The notes under the pieces: model-generated | Told to the model about the DNA's origin: nothing | What the model saw: the letters and a program-made list of their open reading frames with translations, nothing else | The model's database searches: none | Assembly: GCA_946902985.2 (NCBI GenBank) | Contig: OX336397.1 | Span: 149,475,890-149,539,889 of the forward strand | DNA length: 64,000 bases | Direction: 5' to 3' | From: Meconema thalassinum | Taxonomy: Eukaryota > Arthropoda > Insecta > Orthoptera > Tettigoniidae | Position numbers and translations under genes: made by a program | Shown here: piece after piece, positions 24,058-33,066 of the stretch | Numbering within the stretch: the first letter of the stretch is position 1 | Layout of the letters: each line of letters starts with the position of its first letter

Positions 24058-24363
24058 CTAACGCCATACATGTTGAAAAAACGTTTTCTTTTTCTTTACC
24101 TGTTTATAATGTCCATGAAGCGTGGTGGTTGAGAGAGACAATACGGCTGGGTGTGTGTGTGTTTCAACGAACCTGTCGCTGACCAAGGTGGCTGTGTTCA
24201 ATAGATCAATCGATATTTCGACGGGTTGGTGTATGACAGAGCGAGTGTACGTTTTTTCACACTTTTTACCTTTAACGTGTAAACGGTGATGAGAACTTGG
24301 TTCTATGTTGGTCGAAGCGAGTACAGAAAACAAACTTGCCGAGGAGCAGGAGGTGAATGTCAT
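24058..24363 (-). CDS. Possible divergent ORF/exon, 101 codons, left copy
   Basis: An ATG-started frame (MTFTSCSSASLFSV…) faces the element end and is preserved in the other arm (36,049-36,354) with one amino-acid change seen. A strong splice donor, CAG|GTAAAG, lies at residue ~88 (intron would start at 24,099 going down), so it could be a first exon of a gene read toward the terminus, or chance. No domain recognised. Ser/Thr/His-rich, no membrane segment. Because the arms are so similar, mere preservation is weak evidence for coding. Confidence 0.25.
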   Translation of the reverse strand: MTFTSCSSASLFSVLASTNIEPSSHHRLHVKGKKCEKTYTRSVIHQPVEISIDLLNTATLVSDRFVETHTHPAVLSLSTTTLHGHYKQVKKKKTFFQHVWR

Positions 24364-24500
24364 TTGAGCTTATTGGATGGCGTTGATCTGACTTGACAAC
24401 AGGTGACGCTTGAAGGTGAAATAATCTGACCATCGTAGTGGCAGGGGAGTGTGAAATGCATGCACACACATGTGTGAAACCACATGTACGCTAAACCAGT

Positions 24501-24728
24501 GACATCCTGTCTTGCTTCGTACGTGACAAAATGCAAGTCCATGTGAAATTTGATCTTCCACAGGTGTTCGCTTGGGACGTTAGCTGTCCACGTGCGCGAT
24601 AACTGTTAACAAGTTACATCCTGTTTTGCTTCGTACGTGACAAAATGCAAGTTCATGTGAAATTTGATTCGCCGCAGGTGTTCACTTTAGGCGTTTGCTG
24701 TCCACGTGACCGATAACAAAATGTTCAA
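24501..24728. repeat. Two tandem 114-bp repeats upstream of the promoter, left
   Basis: 'acatcctgt(c/t)ttgcttcgtacgtgacaaaatgcaagt' starts at 24,502 and again at 24,616. Each copy goes on through 'tgaaatttgat', 'caggtgttc' and 'gctgtccacgtg'. The pair sits directly upstream of the TATA promoter, as an enhancer-like repeat would; mirrored at about 35,683-35,910. Confidence 0.75.
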
Positions 24729-24764
24729 AGCGTGGGAAAAAATGATTATACATGCAACGTAGCA

Positions 24765-24802
24765 TATATAAAGACATGTCGTTATCATTTCCACTCTCAC
24801 TT
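24765..24802 (+). promoter_or_regulatory. TATA box and initiator for the rightward genes, left arm
   Basis: TATATAAAG at 24,765-24,773 and an initiator-like TCACTT at 24,797-24,802 are spaced about as in arthropod core promoters (34 bp from the first T of TATA to the A). Transcription would start near 24,799, with a non-coding first exon ending at 24,897 before the donor G|GTAGGT. Confidence 0.5.
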
Positions 24803-25027
24803 GGGTGGACTACCTTTGAACACACTGCGTTGCATGAAACCCCTGGTCTTGTTTAACAGTTTTGGTGTTGGTGGAAAATACTTAACCTTGTTGTGGGGTA
24901 GGTATTTATTTATATATTTATTAATTTATACATATATTGATTAATATATATATTTACAAGCATTTATTTATTGATTAGGTAATTAATGATTTTATTTATT
25001 TGTTTGCAGATAACCGGCATACCTTAC

Positions 25028-25845
25028 ATGTCTGAGGGAGAAGAAACCATTGCACTTTTGAGCCCACTAGAAGGGAAGAGCAACAAGTCACTGCAAGTAA
25101 AGGTGAGAAGATTTTTTTTAAACTAACTTGTTTCATTTTTTTGTTTTATGTTTTATTTTATGAAATGTATGTATTAACCTGAATTTAGGTATTTATAGCG
25201 GTTTATTTTATTTATTTTTTAGAAACTTGGAAAGAATAGCCTTACCGCCGTAGCAGTCGCTGAAAAAAAACAGAAACGCACTAAAGCGAAACCACTGCCA
25301 AAGAGTGAACTGTTTAAAACTCAGGTAAGTCCAACTTAAAAATGCTATTCCATTTTACCACTACTGAAAACTCGTAGACAAAAAAAATTCATTACCTGTA
25401 CATGACTGGGACAATGATTGCTTTCTTGATTAATGGCTATGTTGTTGTTGTTGACTGGGAAAAGTACAAGGCCATGTTGGATTTTCTAAAAATAAAAATA
25501 ATAAATTTAATTTATGGGTGGTTCCCTATGGACTCAACGAATATCCACAGGTTTGAACATGATAATGTGAACAAAAATGACATGACATTCATTTTTGTTT
25601 ATATATTGGTTAAAGGGAGGGTGGGGGAATGTAAATGACTGTAGCTTTATAAAAAAGAAAATAAGTACATGGGTTACTGTTAGTGCCAACATACAGTTTA
25701 TTTTTAATGGTGTTTTGATATATTAATGTCAATTAACGTTAACGTTTTATTTACAAGTATTGATTGATTGATTGATTGAGTGATGGGTTATTTTGTTTGC
25801 TTTTAGGTGTCGTCATGTGCCATTAACGTATTGAACAAACAGTGA
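25028..25845 (+). CDS. Small spliced basic protein, 71 aa, left copy
   Basis: Three coding exons join in frame: 25,028-25,102, 25,223-25,324 and 25,807-25,845. All introns are GT-AG with good signals (AAG|GTGAGA, tttttag|, CAG|GTAAGT, cttttag|), phase 0 throughout, and a non-coding exon upstream (24,799-24,897; its acceptor gives an exon from 25,010). The product starts MSEGEETIALLSPLEG, continues into a lysine-rich middle (VAEKKQKRTKAKPLPKSE) and ends NVLNKQ. The basic segment may be a nuclear localisation or nucleic-acid-binding stretch; no family recognised. The stop lies 85 bp before the IAP start, so the two may share a transcript. Intron 3 holds a 78-codon AT-rich frame (25,402-25,638), which I do not call. 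Confidence 0.6.
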
Positions 25846-25929
25846 ACAAGCATGCATTTTGCTTTAATGTACTCTGTGCTCTTGTGCAATATTAATAACT
25901 TACAATAAGAAAAAGTTTTATTATAACAC

Positions 25930-26949
25930 ATGGCGTTAGTACCAAATACAACAAGTGAGCAAGTTGGTTTACCACGTGGGTTAAATTTAAAATCAGAACA
26001 TGATCGATGGTTAACATTTGAATCCTGGCCTGTAGGCTTTTTGTCGACGCAAGAAATTGCAAAAGCCGTTTTTTTTACTTGAACCGAGAAGATGTGGTGC
26101 GCTGTGTGTTTTGTCGTATTGAACTTTCGCCACTGGGAAGAAGGGGATGATCCCTTTAGAGACCATTTGCGATGGTCTCCTCACTGTCCTTACATGCTTG
26201 GAAATCAAGTGGGTAACCTACCCGTACATTCATTTTACCGAACCACAAGGCCTTTGGCCGCTACTTACGTTGCTGAATCACAAATAAATAATAATAATGA
26301 TGTATTACTAGCCAACGGTAGTGTCGATATATGTGGTCCATATGTCATAGGCAGTGTCGAATTGGCGTGTGCTTTTGAAAAATTGGGAGTTTTCAAGACT
26401 AAAGCACTAGCACACCCAGAGTACAGCTCTGTTGAAAAACGTTTCGAATCTTATAAAAATGTTTGGCCATTAATATTAAAACACCTTACCAAACAGCTAA
26501 GTGAAGCTGGATTTTTTTATACTGGTGAAGGGGATAAAACAATATGTTTTTATTGTGGATTTGCTTTAAAGGATTGGCAAATGACTGATGACCCTTTTGT
26601 GCAACACGCTCGTTGGTTACCAAACTGTAAATACATGGTGTTGCTTAAAGGTCAGGAATTTGTGAACACTATTCGTAAAGAAAAAGTGATTGCAGCACAA
26701 GACATAAAAGTGCCTTTAGAGTTAGAGCACGCGGAGCAAATACATAAGGCTGAAAGAAAAGACTTGTGTTACGAACAGATACAAAAGTGTGACCAACAAT
26801 TATGTAAAATTTGTTATCATGATGAACTAGGTGTTGTATTTTTACCCTGTGGACACATGATAGCCTGTGTCAAGTGTGCATTAGAACTTAACACTTGTGC
26901 TATATGCAGAAAAGTAGTATCCGCTACAGTTAGGGCATTTCTTGCATAA
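25930..26949 (+). pseudogene. Inhibitor-of-apoptosis protein (BIR-BIR-RING), left copy, BIR1 broken
   Basis: IAP family: BIR domains bind caspases or their activators, and the RING is a ubiquitin ligase. The ATG at 25,930 opens the first BIR, but the frame is lost twice: a T-run at 26,069-26,076 has eight T (nine in the right copy), giving an early TGA, and a further +1 shift lies near 26,140 before the HWEEGDDPF part. From an in-frame ATG at 26,092 the frame runs 285 codons. It holds the last part of BIR1 (HLRWSPHCPYM), a complete BIR2 with C-x2-C…H…C ligands (CFYCGFALKDW…FVQHARWLPNCKYM), and a C-terminal C3HC4 RING (CKICYHDELGVVFLPCGHMI…CAICRK). A shorter IAP with BIR2-RING could still be made from 26,092. 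Layout resembles both insect and viral IAPs; origin undecided. Confidence 0.8.
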
Positions 26950-27060
26950 CTAGTATAATTTATTCGCCATGCATAGTGCAAAATCCCTAATTGCACAATA
27001 TTATTAAAGCTGTTTTCGAGTGTAATAGATATGCTTTTGTTTTGTTTATAGACTACTACA

Positions 27061-27342
27061 ATGAATGTTTTGAATGCTGTGGGACAATCATGTGGCTTAG
27101 AGACAAAGAAGCTCTGCGAATTGCCAACGCATATTCCATTCCGCATTATCAAGATTCGGAAATTGAAAACAGCTTATGGTGATCGTGTACTTTGTGTATG
27201 TGAAAACTTTGAGACATTTCTGCCTATACGGTTTAATGATATGTCGGAGAGTGTTTTTGATGAAGACAATAATGCTGTGCAACCTGTACACTTAATTTAT
27301 GAAGGTTTTAAAAACAATAGGTGCATGGTTCGTTTTAATTAA
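27061..27342 (+). CDS. 93-aa protein of unknown function, left copy
   Basis: Begins 111 bp after the IAP stop. A splice-acceptor-like 'tgttttgtttatag' ends 10 bp before the ATG, so it may also be a terminal exon. The protein reads MNVLNAVGQSCGLETKKL, then IPFRIIKIRKLKTAYGDRVL, CENFETFLPIRFNDMSE and HLIYEGFKNNRCMVRFN. The alternating hydrophobic pattern with a central Gly-Asp and a final aromatic strand looks like a small all-beta fold such as an OB fold. Short proteins with a 'YGxxV…FLPxRF' core are common in arthropod genomes in mobile contexts, but I cannot name the family. It differs from the right copy at three residues (C/S, I/K, D/V). An AATAAA lies just after the stop (about 27,342). 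Confidence 0.6.
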   Translation: MNVLNAVGQSCGLETKKLCELPTHIPFRIIKIRKLKTAYGDRVLCVCENFETFLPIRFNDMSESVFDEDNNAVQPVHLIYEGFKNNRCMVRFN

Positions 27343-27822
27343 ATAAATTTAAAAAAATGTGAAATAATAATGGAAAATATAAGTAATGACAATATACTGA
27401 AAAAGAAAGAAAATATGTGTATAGAATAGTAATATTTTAGTGTTTAGTGTTGTCTTTAAAAATATTATGATGAAACAAAAAAAAAGACAAGAAATGTATA
27501 TAAAGTTTGTAAATAAATGCAAAATCATGTTACAATGTTGTTTTATTTTATACAAAGTTAGTATATTTAACATTGCAGAGTATACATGATTATGACAATA
27601 AATGCACACTGAATACAAGCCTTTCTCACTTTACAATAGTCTGTTATAGTTTTAAACACAAGGCTTGTTGTAGATTATTTTATAGCAATGTCCATTCAAC
27701 GTTGTTTTCGAAAAGTGGGAAGCCGCAATGGTTGTATAGGCATAAAAACCTTATTGTTATTACTATTTAGTCACTTTGATCCCCTTGCATATCAAGAGCA
27801 CATGACCTAGTTGTTCCACTCT

Positions 27823-28200
27823 TTAAAACGACAACAACAACACTACCTCTTGCATAGTTTGTGATGTTGATGGCTCTTGCGACGTGGAAGATGGATTAAA
27901 AATAACTTTTAGAACTGGGGTTAAACGTTGCTCATTAAACAATGCACTATTTTGAGTAGCAATATGGTTTTCTTGATTTTTTGTCGACGGCAACTGTGTT
28001 TCATGCAGCACACTACATTGATGATCACCGACACTTAAAACCTCACTATTTTTACTTTTTAGGTCACCACGACAATGTTTGGAACGTTGCTTTGAACAAC
28101 GCCAAATAACAGTTCCATTTTTATTGGTTCGTTTCACAATATATGAATATCCTTTATAGTATGCGTAAGGCTTACCATACCTAGTCACTGATACTTCCAT
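27823..28200 (-). CDS. FLYWCH-type zinc-finger protein 1, left copy (125 aa)
   Basis: I start at the ATG at 28,200; the frame is open further up but without ATG. The N-terminus is a FLYWCH-like zinc finger: YAYYKGYSYIVKRTNKNG, then VIWRCSKQRSKHCRGDLKSK and VLSVGDHQCS, giving W-x-C…C…H-x-C ligands. The last ligand is Cys where FLYWCH usually has His. The rest is Ser/Thr/Gln-rich and likely disordered. FLYWCH domains bind DNA or protein and are common in Mutator-like transposases and in insect regulators such as Mod(mdg4). The gene converges on the 93-aa gene. The encoded protein is identical to the right copy as far as I can see. Confidence 0.7.
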   Translation of the reverse strand: MEVSVTRYGKPYAYYKGYSYIVKRTNKNGTVIWRCSKQRSKHCRGDLKSKNSEVLSVGDHQCSVLHETQLPSTKNQENHIATQNSALFNEQRLTPVLKVIFNPSSTSQEPSTSQTMQEVVLLLSF

Positions 28201-28371
28201 ATCAACTGTCAAGCATAGACAAAGCTCTAGTAAAGTCAACTTGGTAATAAGAATACTAGTTTAGTGTGAGAGCAAATATGGATCCAAAGAGTTCAGGTAA
28301 AAGTGAAAGCAAATAAGCAAATATAAGAAACAAGAGTGGGGGGTAAAAGTGGTCGCAAAGTGGCAGACTCA

Positions 28372-29052
28372 TTACACAATAATTTCAGCACGACGAAGCT
28401 CTTGTTCAATTTCTTTGATTTCCCAATCGTGACCGATATGCCCAGCTTGTCGTAAAGCATGCAATTGTCGAAGCCGTTGAATTAGCTTACTGGGTTTGTT
28501 CCAGTATACAAATTTAACAAATGATTTTTTAGGTGTAAACAAAGCATTACCATTATCATGATCATTATCATCATCATCATTATCATCATCATGATCACCA
28601 TTATCATCATGACCATCATCACTGTTACTATATAGTCCTTTTTGATCCTCTTGCAATACCACTTTATTTATAGTCTGAGTTGATTTTGATAGTGTTGAAG
28701 GTTTCTTGGACGTTGACAACTGTCCTAACATGACGTTTTGAGGACATGATAAGTCCTTTTGAACAAACACTGCACTATCTTTAGCCGCAATATCGTTTTC
28801 TTGAACTTGCTTTTTAGCATTTTGATAATTGTTTGTAAACAGTAAGCGTGGTTCGTTTCGAGCACTACATTGATGAACACTCACACTTAAAACCTTTCCA
28901 TTTTTACTTTTCAGATTGCCTCGACATTTTGTTGACCTCTCTTTTGAGCATCGCCAGAATATTATTCCATTCACATTCTGGCGATTATAGTTATAGGAGT
29001 AGCCTTGATAGAGTGCACGTAGCCTACCTTTGTTGGTTGTAATAAGTTCCAT
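28372..29052 (-). CDS. FLYWCH-type zinc-finger protein 2, left copy (226 aa)
   Basis: From ATG at 29,052. It is a paralogue of FLYWCH protein 1: MELITTNKGRLRALYQGYSY, IIFWRCSKERSTKCRGNL and VLSVSVHQCSARNE form the zinc finger (residues ~1-70). A disordered middle leads to an acidic Asp/Asn/His run (about residues 150-168, an ATC-type microsatellite in the DNA). A basic C-terminal region follows (KPSKLIQRLRQLHALRQAGH…EIKEIEQELRRAEI), probably helical. The left copy is intact; the right copy has a stop codon. The tandem pair with FLYWCH 1 suggests an old duplication. Read away from the palindrome centre. Confidence 0.7.
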   Translation of the reverse strand: MELITTNKGRLRALYQGYSYNYNRQNVNGIIFWRCSKERSTKCRGNLKSKNGKVLSVSVHQCSARNEPRLLFTNNYQNAKKQVQENDIAAKDSAVFVQKDLSCPQNVMLGQLSTSKKPSTLSKSTQTINKVVLQEDQKGLYSNSDDGHDDNGDHDDDNDDDDNDHDNGNALFTPKKSFVKFVYWNKPSKLIQRLRQLHALRQAGHIGHDWEIKEIEQELRRAEIIV

Positions 29053-29130
29053 AGTAGTAACTGACCTGTCAGTACGATGTTCACACTACAAAGGTTACAA
29101 CTGTTTTGCTGATGGAGTGACCTACCATTA

Positions 29131-29562
29131 GCTTATATATTGGCTTATGTGTTGGCTTTTTGTGTTGGCTTTTCGTGTTGGCTTATGTGTTGGCTTTTTG
29201 TGTTGGCTTTTTGTGTTGGCTTTTCGTGTTGGCTTTTCGTGTTGGCTTTTTGTGTTGGCTTTTTGTGTTGGCTTTTCGTGTTGGCTTTTGTGTTGGCTTT
29301 TGTGTTGGCTTATGTGTTGGCTTTTTGTGTTGGCTTTTCGTGTTGGCTTTTCGTGTTGGCTTTTTGTGTTGGCTTTTCGTGTTGGCATTTCGTGTTGGCT
29401 TTTCGTGTTGGCTTTTTGTGTTGGCTTTTCGTGTTGGCATTTCGTGTTGGCTTTTCGTGTTGGCTTTTTTTGTATTGGCCTTTCGGGTTGGCTTTTTGTA
29501 TTGGCTTTTCGTGTTGGCTTTTTGTGTTGGCTTTAGTATTGGCTTTTGTATTGGCTTATTTG
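29131..29562. repeat. 13-bp minisatellite, left arm
   Basis: About 33 copies of TGTTGGCTTTTYG with 12-bp variants (TGTTGGCTTTTG, TGTTGGCTTATG). The unit is not a multiple of three but has no stop codon in several frames, so it yields long false ORFs (repeats of VGFLCWLF on one strand, KANTKSQH on the other). These should not be taken as genes. Confidence 0.95.
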
Positions 29563-29649
29563 ACAAGTTATTTGTGTCAATGTATTTAGTGGATTTTTTC
29601 TTGGTGTTGGAAAGTAGTTGAAAGAGAGGGAATATTTAAAGACTTAACC

Positions 29650-29860
29650 TCAGCTCACTAACCTAACCTAACCTAACCTAACCTAACTTTGCCTAACCTA
29701 ACCTAACTTTTCAACTCTCAGATGTTAATTAAATTCTGTGCATAGTCGAGTTGGAACCCAAGACCTCAGGGGTAAAAAAAACAATTATTTTTGACGACTT
29801 ATTTTGGTAACTTATTTTAATGGCTAACCTAACTTTACCTAACCTAACCTAACCTCAGCT
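29650..29860. repeat. Interstitial (CCTAA)n telomere-type repeats, left arm
   Basis: Two short blocks, at about 29,658-29,710 and 29,824-29,857, contain runs of CCTAA (insect telomere motif TTAGG on the other strand), with a few variants such as 'ctaactttg'. The right arm has them in mirror image. Confidence 0.85.
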
Positions 29861-30199
29861 CACTTTGGATATTACTAGTAAGTGTTCATATCCTCTGCTA
29901 GGTAGCATGCTAGTAGTACAGGTAGTGCTCATATTTACCGCTAGGTAGCCGAAACATACTTTGCACGTTGCATGTGACACTTGTGAAGTTTAACCACATG
30001 CAAGACGTGCTTGTATGAGTTCTCTATTTAAACTCAATATACAATTAACCACTAAATGTTCAGAACTAACATGTACAGCCATGTTTAGGGTATATAGGAG
30101 ACCCTTAGCAAGAAAGGCTGTCTAACCCACGAGTGTACAGCCTTGTCATACGCAGTAAGCACCTGTTGGCAGAAAACAACAACAACAATTTGAGAAAGC

Positions 30200-30245
30200 A
30201 CACAAAAAACTGTTTCCTTTAAATACATTAATGGATATGTTGTTG
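30200..30245. other. 46-nt unpaired centre of the palindrome
   Basis: The last paired bases are 'tgagaaagc' (30,191-30,199) and 'gctttctca' (30,246-30,254). The 46 nt between them have no inverted partner and no motif I recognise. Next to the loop both arms carry a (CAA)n/(TTG)n stretch with one unit more on the right. Confidence 0.85.
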
Positions 30246-30590
30246 GCTTTCTCAAATTGTTGTTGTTGTTGTTTTCTGCCAACAGGTGCTTACTGCGTAT
30301 GACAAGGCTGTACACTCGTGGGTTAGACAGCCTTTCCTGCTAAGGGTCTCCTATATACCCTAAACATGGCTGTACATGTTAGTTCTGAACATTTAGTGGT
30401 TAATTGTATATTGAGTTTAAATAGAGAACTTATACAAGCACGTCTTGCATGTGGTTAAACTTCACAAGTGTCACATGCAACATGCAAAGTATGTTTCCGC
30501 TACCTAGCGGTAAATATGAGCACTACCTGTTCTACTAGCATGCTACCTAGCAGAGGATATGAACACTTACTAGTAATATCCAAAGTGAGC

Positions 30591-30790
30591 TGAGGTTAGG
30601 TTAGGTTAGGTAAAGTTAGGTAAGCCATTAAAATAAGTTACCAAAATAAGTCGTCAAAAGAATTGTTTTTTTTACCCCTGAGGTCTTGGGTTCCAACTCG
30701 ACTATGCGCAGAATTTAATTAACATCTGAGAGTTGAAAGGTTAGGTTAGGTTAGGCAAAGTTAGGTTAGATTAGGTTAGTGAGCTGAGGT
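30591..30790. repeat. Interstitial (TTAGG)n telomere-type repeats, right arm
   Basis: Mirror blocks at about 30,593-30,626 and 30,738-30,780. On the plus strand the order across the centre is CCTAA then TTAGG, the opposite of what a fusion of two chromosome ends would leave. Confidence 0.85.
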
Positions 30791-30879
30791 TAAGTCTTTA
30801 AATATTCCCTCTCTTTCAACTACTTTCCAACACCAAGAAAAAAATCCACTCAATACATTGACACAAATAACTTGTCAAA

Positions 30880-31290
30880 TAAGCCAATACAAAAGCCAAT
30901 ACTAAAGCCAACACAAAAAGCCAACATAAAAAGCCAATACAAAAAGCCAACACGAAAGGCCAATACAAAAAAAGCCAACACGAAAAGCCAACACGAAATG
31001 CCAACACGAAAAGCCAACACAAAAAGCCAACACGAAAAGCCAACACGAAATGCCAACACGAAAAGCCAACACAAAAAGCCAACACGAAAAGCCAACACGA
31101 AAAGCCAACACAAAAAGCCAACACATAAGCCAACACAAAAGCCAACACAAAAGCCAACACGAAAAGCCAACACAAAAAGCCAACACCAAAAGCCAACACG
31201 AAAAGCCAACACAAAAAGCCAACACAAAAGCCAACACGAAAAGCCAACACAAAAAGCCAACACAAAAAGCCAACACATAAGCCAATATAT
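30880..31290. repeat. 13-bp minisatellite, right arm
   Basis: Inverted copy of the array in the left arm with about 20 bp less and slightly different unit order, showing that the two arrays have drifted independently. Confidence 0.95.
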
Positions 31291-31372
31291 AAGCTTATGG
31301 TAGGTCACTCCATCAGCAAAACAGTTGTAACCTTTGTAGTGTGAACATCGTACTGACAGGTCAGTTACTACT

Positions 31373-32038
31373 ATGGAACTTATTACAACCAACAAAGGTA
31401 GGCTACGTGCACTCTATCAAGGCTACTCCTATAACTATAATCGCCAGAATGTGAATGGAATAATATTCTGGCGATGCTCAAAAGAGAGGTCAACAAAATG
31501 TCGAGGCAATCTGAAAAGTAAAAAAGGAAAGGTTTTAAGTGTGAGTGTTCATCAATGTAGTGCTCGAAAGGAACCACGCTTACTGTTTACAAACAATTAT
31601 CAAAATGCTAAAAAGCAAGTTCAAGAAAACGATATTGCGGCTAAAGATAGTGCAGTGTTTGTTCAATAGGACTTATCATGTCCTCAAAACGTCCTGTTAG
31701 GACAGTTGTCAACGTCCAAGAAACCTTCAACACTATCAAAATCAACTCAGACTATAAATAAAGTGGTATTGCAAGAGGATCAAAAAGGACTATATAGTAA
31801 CAGTGATGATGGTCATGATGATAATGATAATGATGATGATGATAATGATCATGATAATGGTAATGCTTTGTTTACACCTAAAAAATCATTTGTTAAATTT
31901 GTATACTGGAACAAACCCAGTAAGCTAATTCAACGGCTTCGACAATTGCATGCTTTACGACAAGCTGGGCATATCGGTCACGATTGGGAAATCAAAGAAA
32001 TTGAACAAGAGCTTCGTCGTGCTGAAATTATTGTGTAA
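31373..32038 (+). pseudogene. FLYWCH-type zinc-finger protein 2, right copy, with stop codon
   Basis: Same gene as in the left arm. Here an AAG lysine codon has become TAG at about 31,667 (…SAVFVQ then stop), leaving a 98-codon N-terminal part that still contains the whole FLYWCH finger. After the stop the frame is open to 32,038. The acidic Asp run is shorter than in the left copy by 15 bp, and a few residues differ (N/K twice, M/L). Broken, or expressed as a finger-only protein. Confidence 0.75.
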
Positions 32039-32209
32039 TGAGTCTGCCACTTTGCGACCACTTTTACCCCCCACTCTTGTTTCTTATATTTGCTTATTTG
32101 CTTTCACTTTTACCTGAACTCTTTGGATCCATATTTGCTCTCACTCTAAACTAGTATTCTTATTACCAAGTTGACTTTACTAGAGCTTTGTCTATGCTTG
32201 ACAGTTGAT

Positions 32210-32587
32210 ATGGAAGTATCAGTGACTAGGTATGGTAAGCCTTACGCATACTATAAAGGATATTCATATATTGTGAAACGAACCAATAAAAATGGAACTG
32301 TTATTTGGCGTTGTTCAAAGCAACGTTCCAAACATTGTCGTGGTGACCTAAAAAGTAAAAATAGTGAGGTTTTAAGTGTCGGTGATCATCAATGTAGTGT
32401 GCTGCATGAAACACAGTTGCCGTCGACAAAAAATCAAGAAAACCATATTGCTACTCAAAATAGTGCATTGTTTAATGAGCAACGTTTAACCCCAGTTCTA
32501 AAAGTTATTTTTAATCCATCTTCCACGTCGCAAGAGCCATCAACATCACAAACTATGCAAGAGGTAGTGTTGTTGTTGTCGTTTTAA
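32210..32587 (+). CDS. FLYWCH-type zinc-finger protein 1, right copy (125 aa)
   Basis: Mirror of the left copy, from ATG at 32,210, intact and with no amino-acid difference that I can see. Zinc-finger ligands W-R-C-S…HCRG…DHQC are kept. It converges on the 93-aa gene of this arm. The identity of this gene, against changes in its neighbours, could reflect selection, gene conversion or chance. Confidence 0.7.
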   Translation: MEVSVTRYGKPYAYYKGYSYIVKRTNKNGTVIWRCSKQRSKHCRGDLKSKNSEVLSVGDHQCSVLHETQLPSTKNQENHIATQNSALFNEQRLTPVLKVIFNPSSTSQEPSTSQTMQEVVLLLSF

Positions 32588-33066
32588 AGAGTGGAACAAC
32601 TAGGTCATGTGCTTTTGATATGCAAGGGGATCAAAGTGACTAAATAGTAATAACAATAAGGTTTTTATGCCTATACAACCATTGCGGCTTCCCACTTTTC
32701 GAAAACAACGTTGAATGGACATTGCTATAAAATAATCTACAACAAGCCTTGTGTTTAAAACTATAACAGACTATTGTAAAGTGAGAAAGGCTTGTATTCA
32801 GTGTGCATTTATTGTCATAATCATGTATACTCTGCAATGTTAAATATACTAACTTTGTATAAAATAAAACAACATTGTAACATGATTTTGCATTTATTTA
32901 CAAACTTTATATACATTTCTTGTCTTTTTTTTGTTTCATCATAATATTTTTAAAGACAACACTAAACACTAAAACATTACTATTCTATACACATATTTTC
33001 TTTCTTTTTCAGTATATTGTCATTACTTATATTTTCCATTATTATTTCACATTTTTTTAAATTTAT

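Larger units (their letters stand above)
22995..30199. repeat. Left arm of the palindrome (giant terminal inverted repeat)
   Basis: Every position x here pairs with about 60,411 minus x on the other arm near the ends, drifting to 60,445 at the axis because of small indels (mostly in the minisatellite and an acidic repeat). Differences seen by eye are scattered single bases and short indels, roughly 1-2%. Confidence 0.9.

Noticed and set aside
24732..24944. 70-codon frame over the promoter and first exon
   Set aside because: Starts at GTG, covers the TATA box and runs through the splice donor.
25402..25638. 78-codon ORF inside intron 3 of the small spliced gene, identical in both arms
   Set aside because: AT-rich, no domain, lies wholly between good splice sites; identity is expected from the overall similarity of the arms.
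27573..27770. 65-codon frame between the convergent genes, present in both arms
   Set aside because: It begins at TTG rather than ATG and lies in the overlap of two 3' ends; no domain.
28555..28620. ATC-type microsatellite as an independent repeat
   Set aside because: It encodes the acidic Asp/Asn/His run inside FLYWCH protein 2 and is described there.
29128..29621. Several long overlapping ORFs (up to 153 codons) rich in VGFLCWLF or KANTKSQH, mirrored at 30,816-31,395
   Set aside because: They are translations of the 13-bp minisatellite, which has no stop codon in several frames; not genes.
29650..30790. Ancient telomere-telomere fusion
   Set aside because: The order CCTAA then TTAGG on the plus strand is opposite to a fusion point, and the blocks are short and interrupted.
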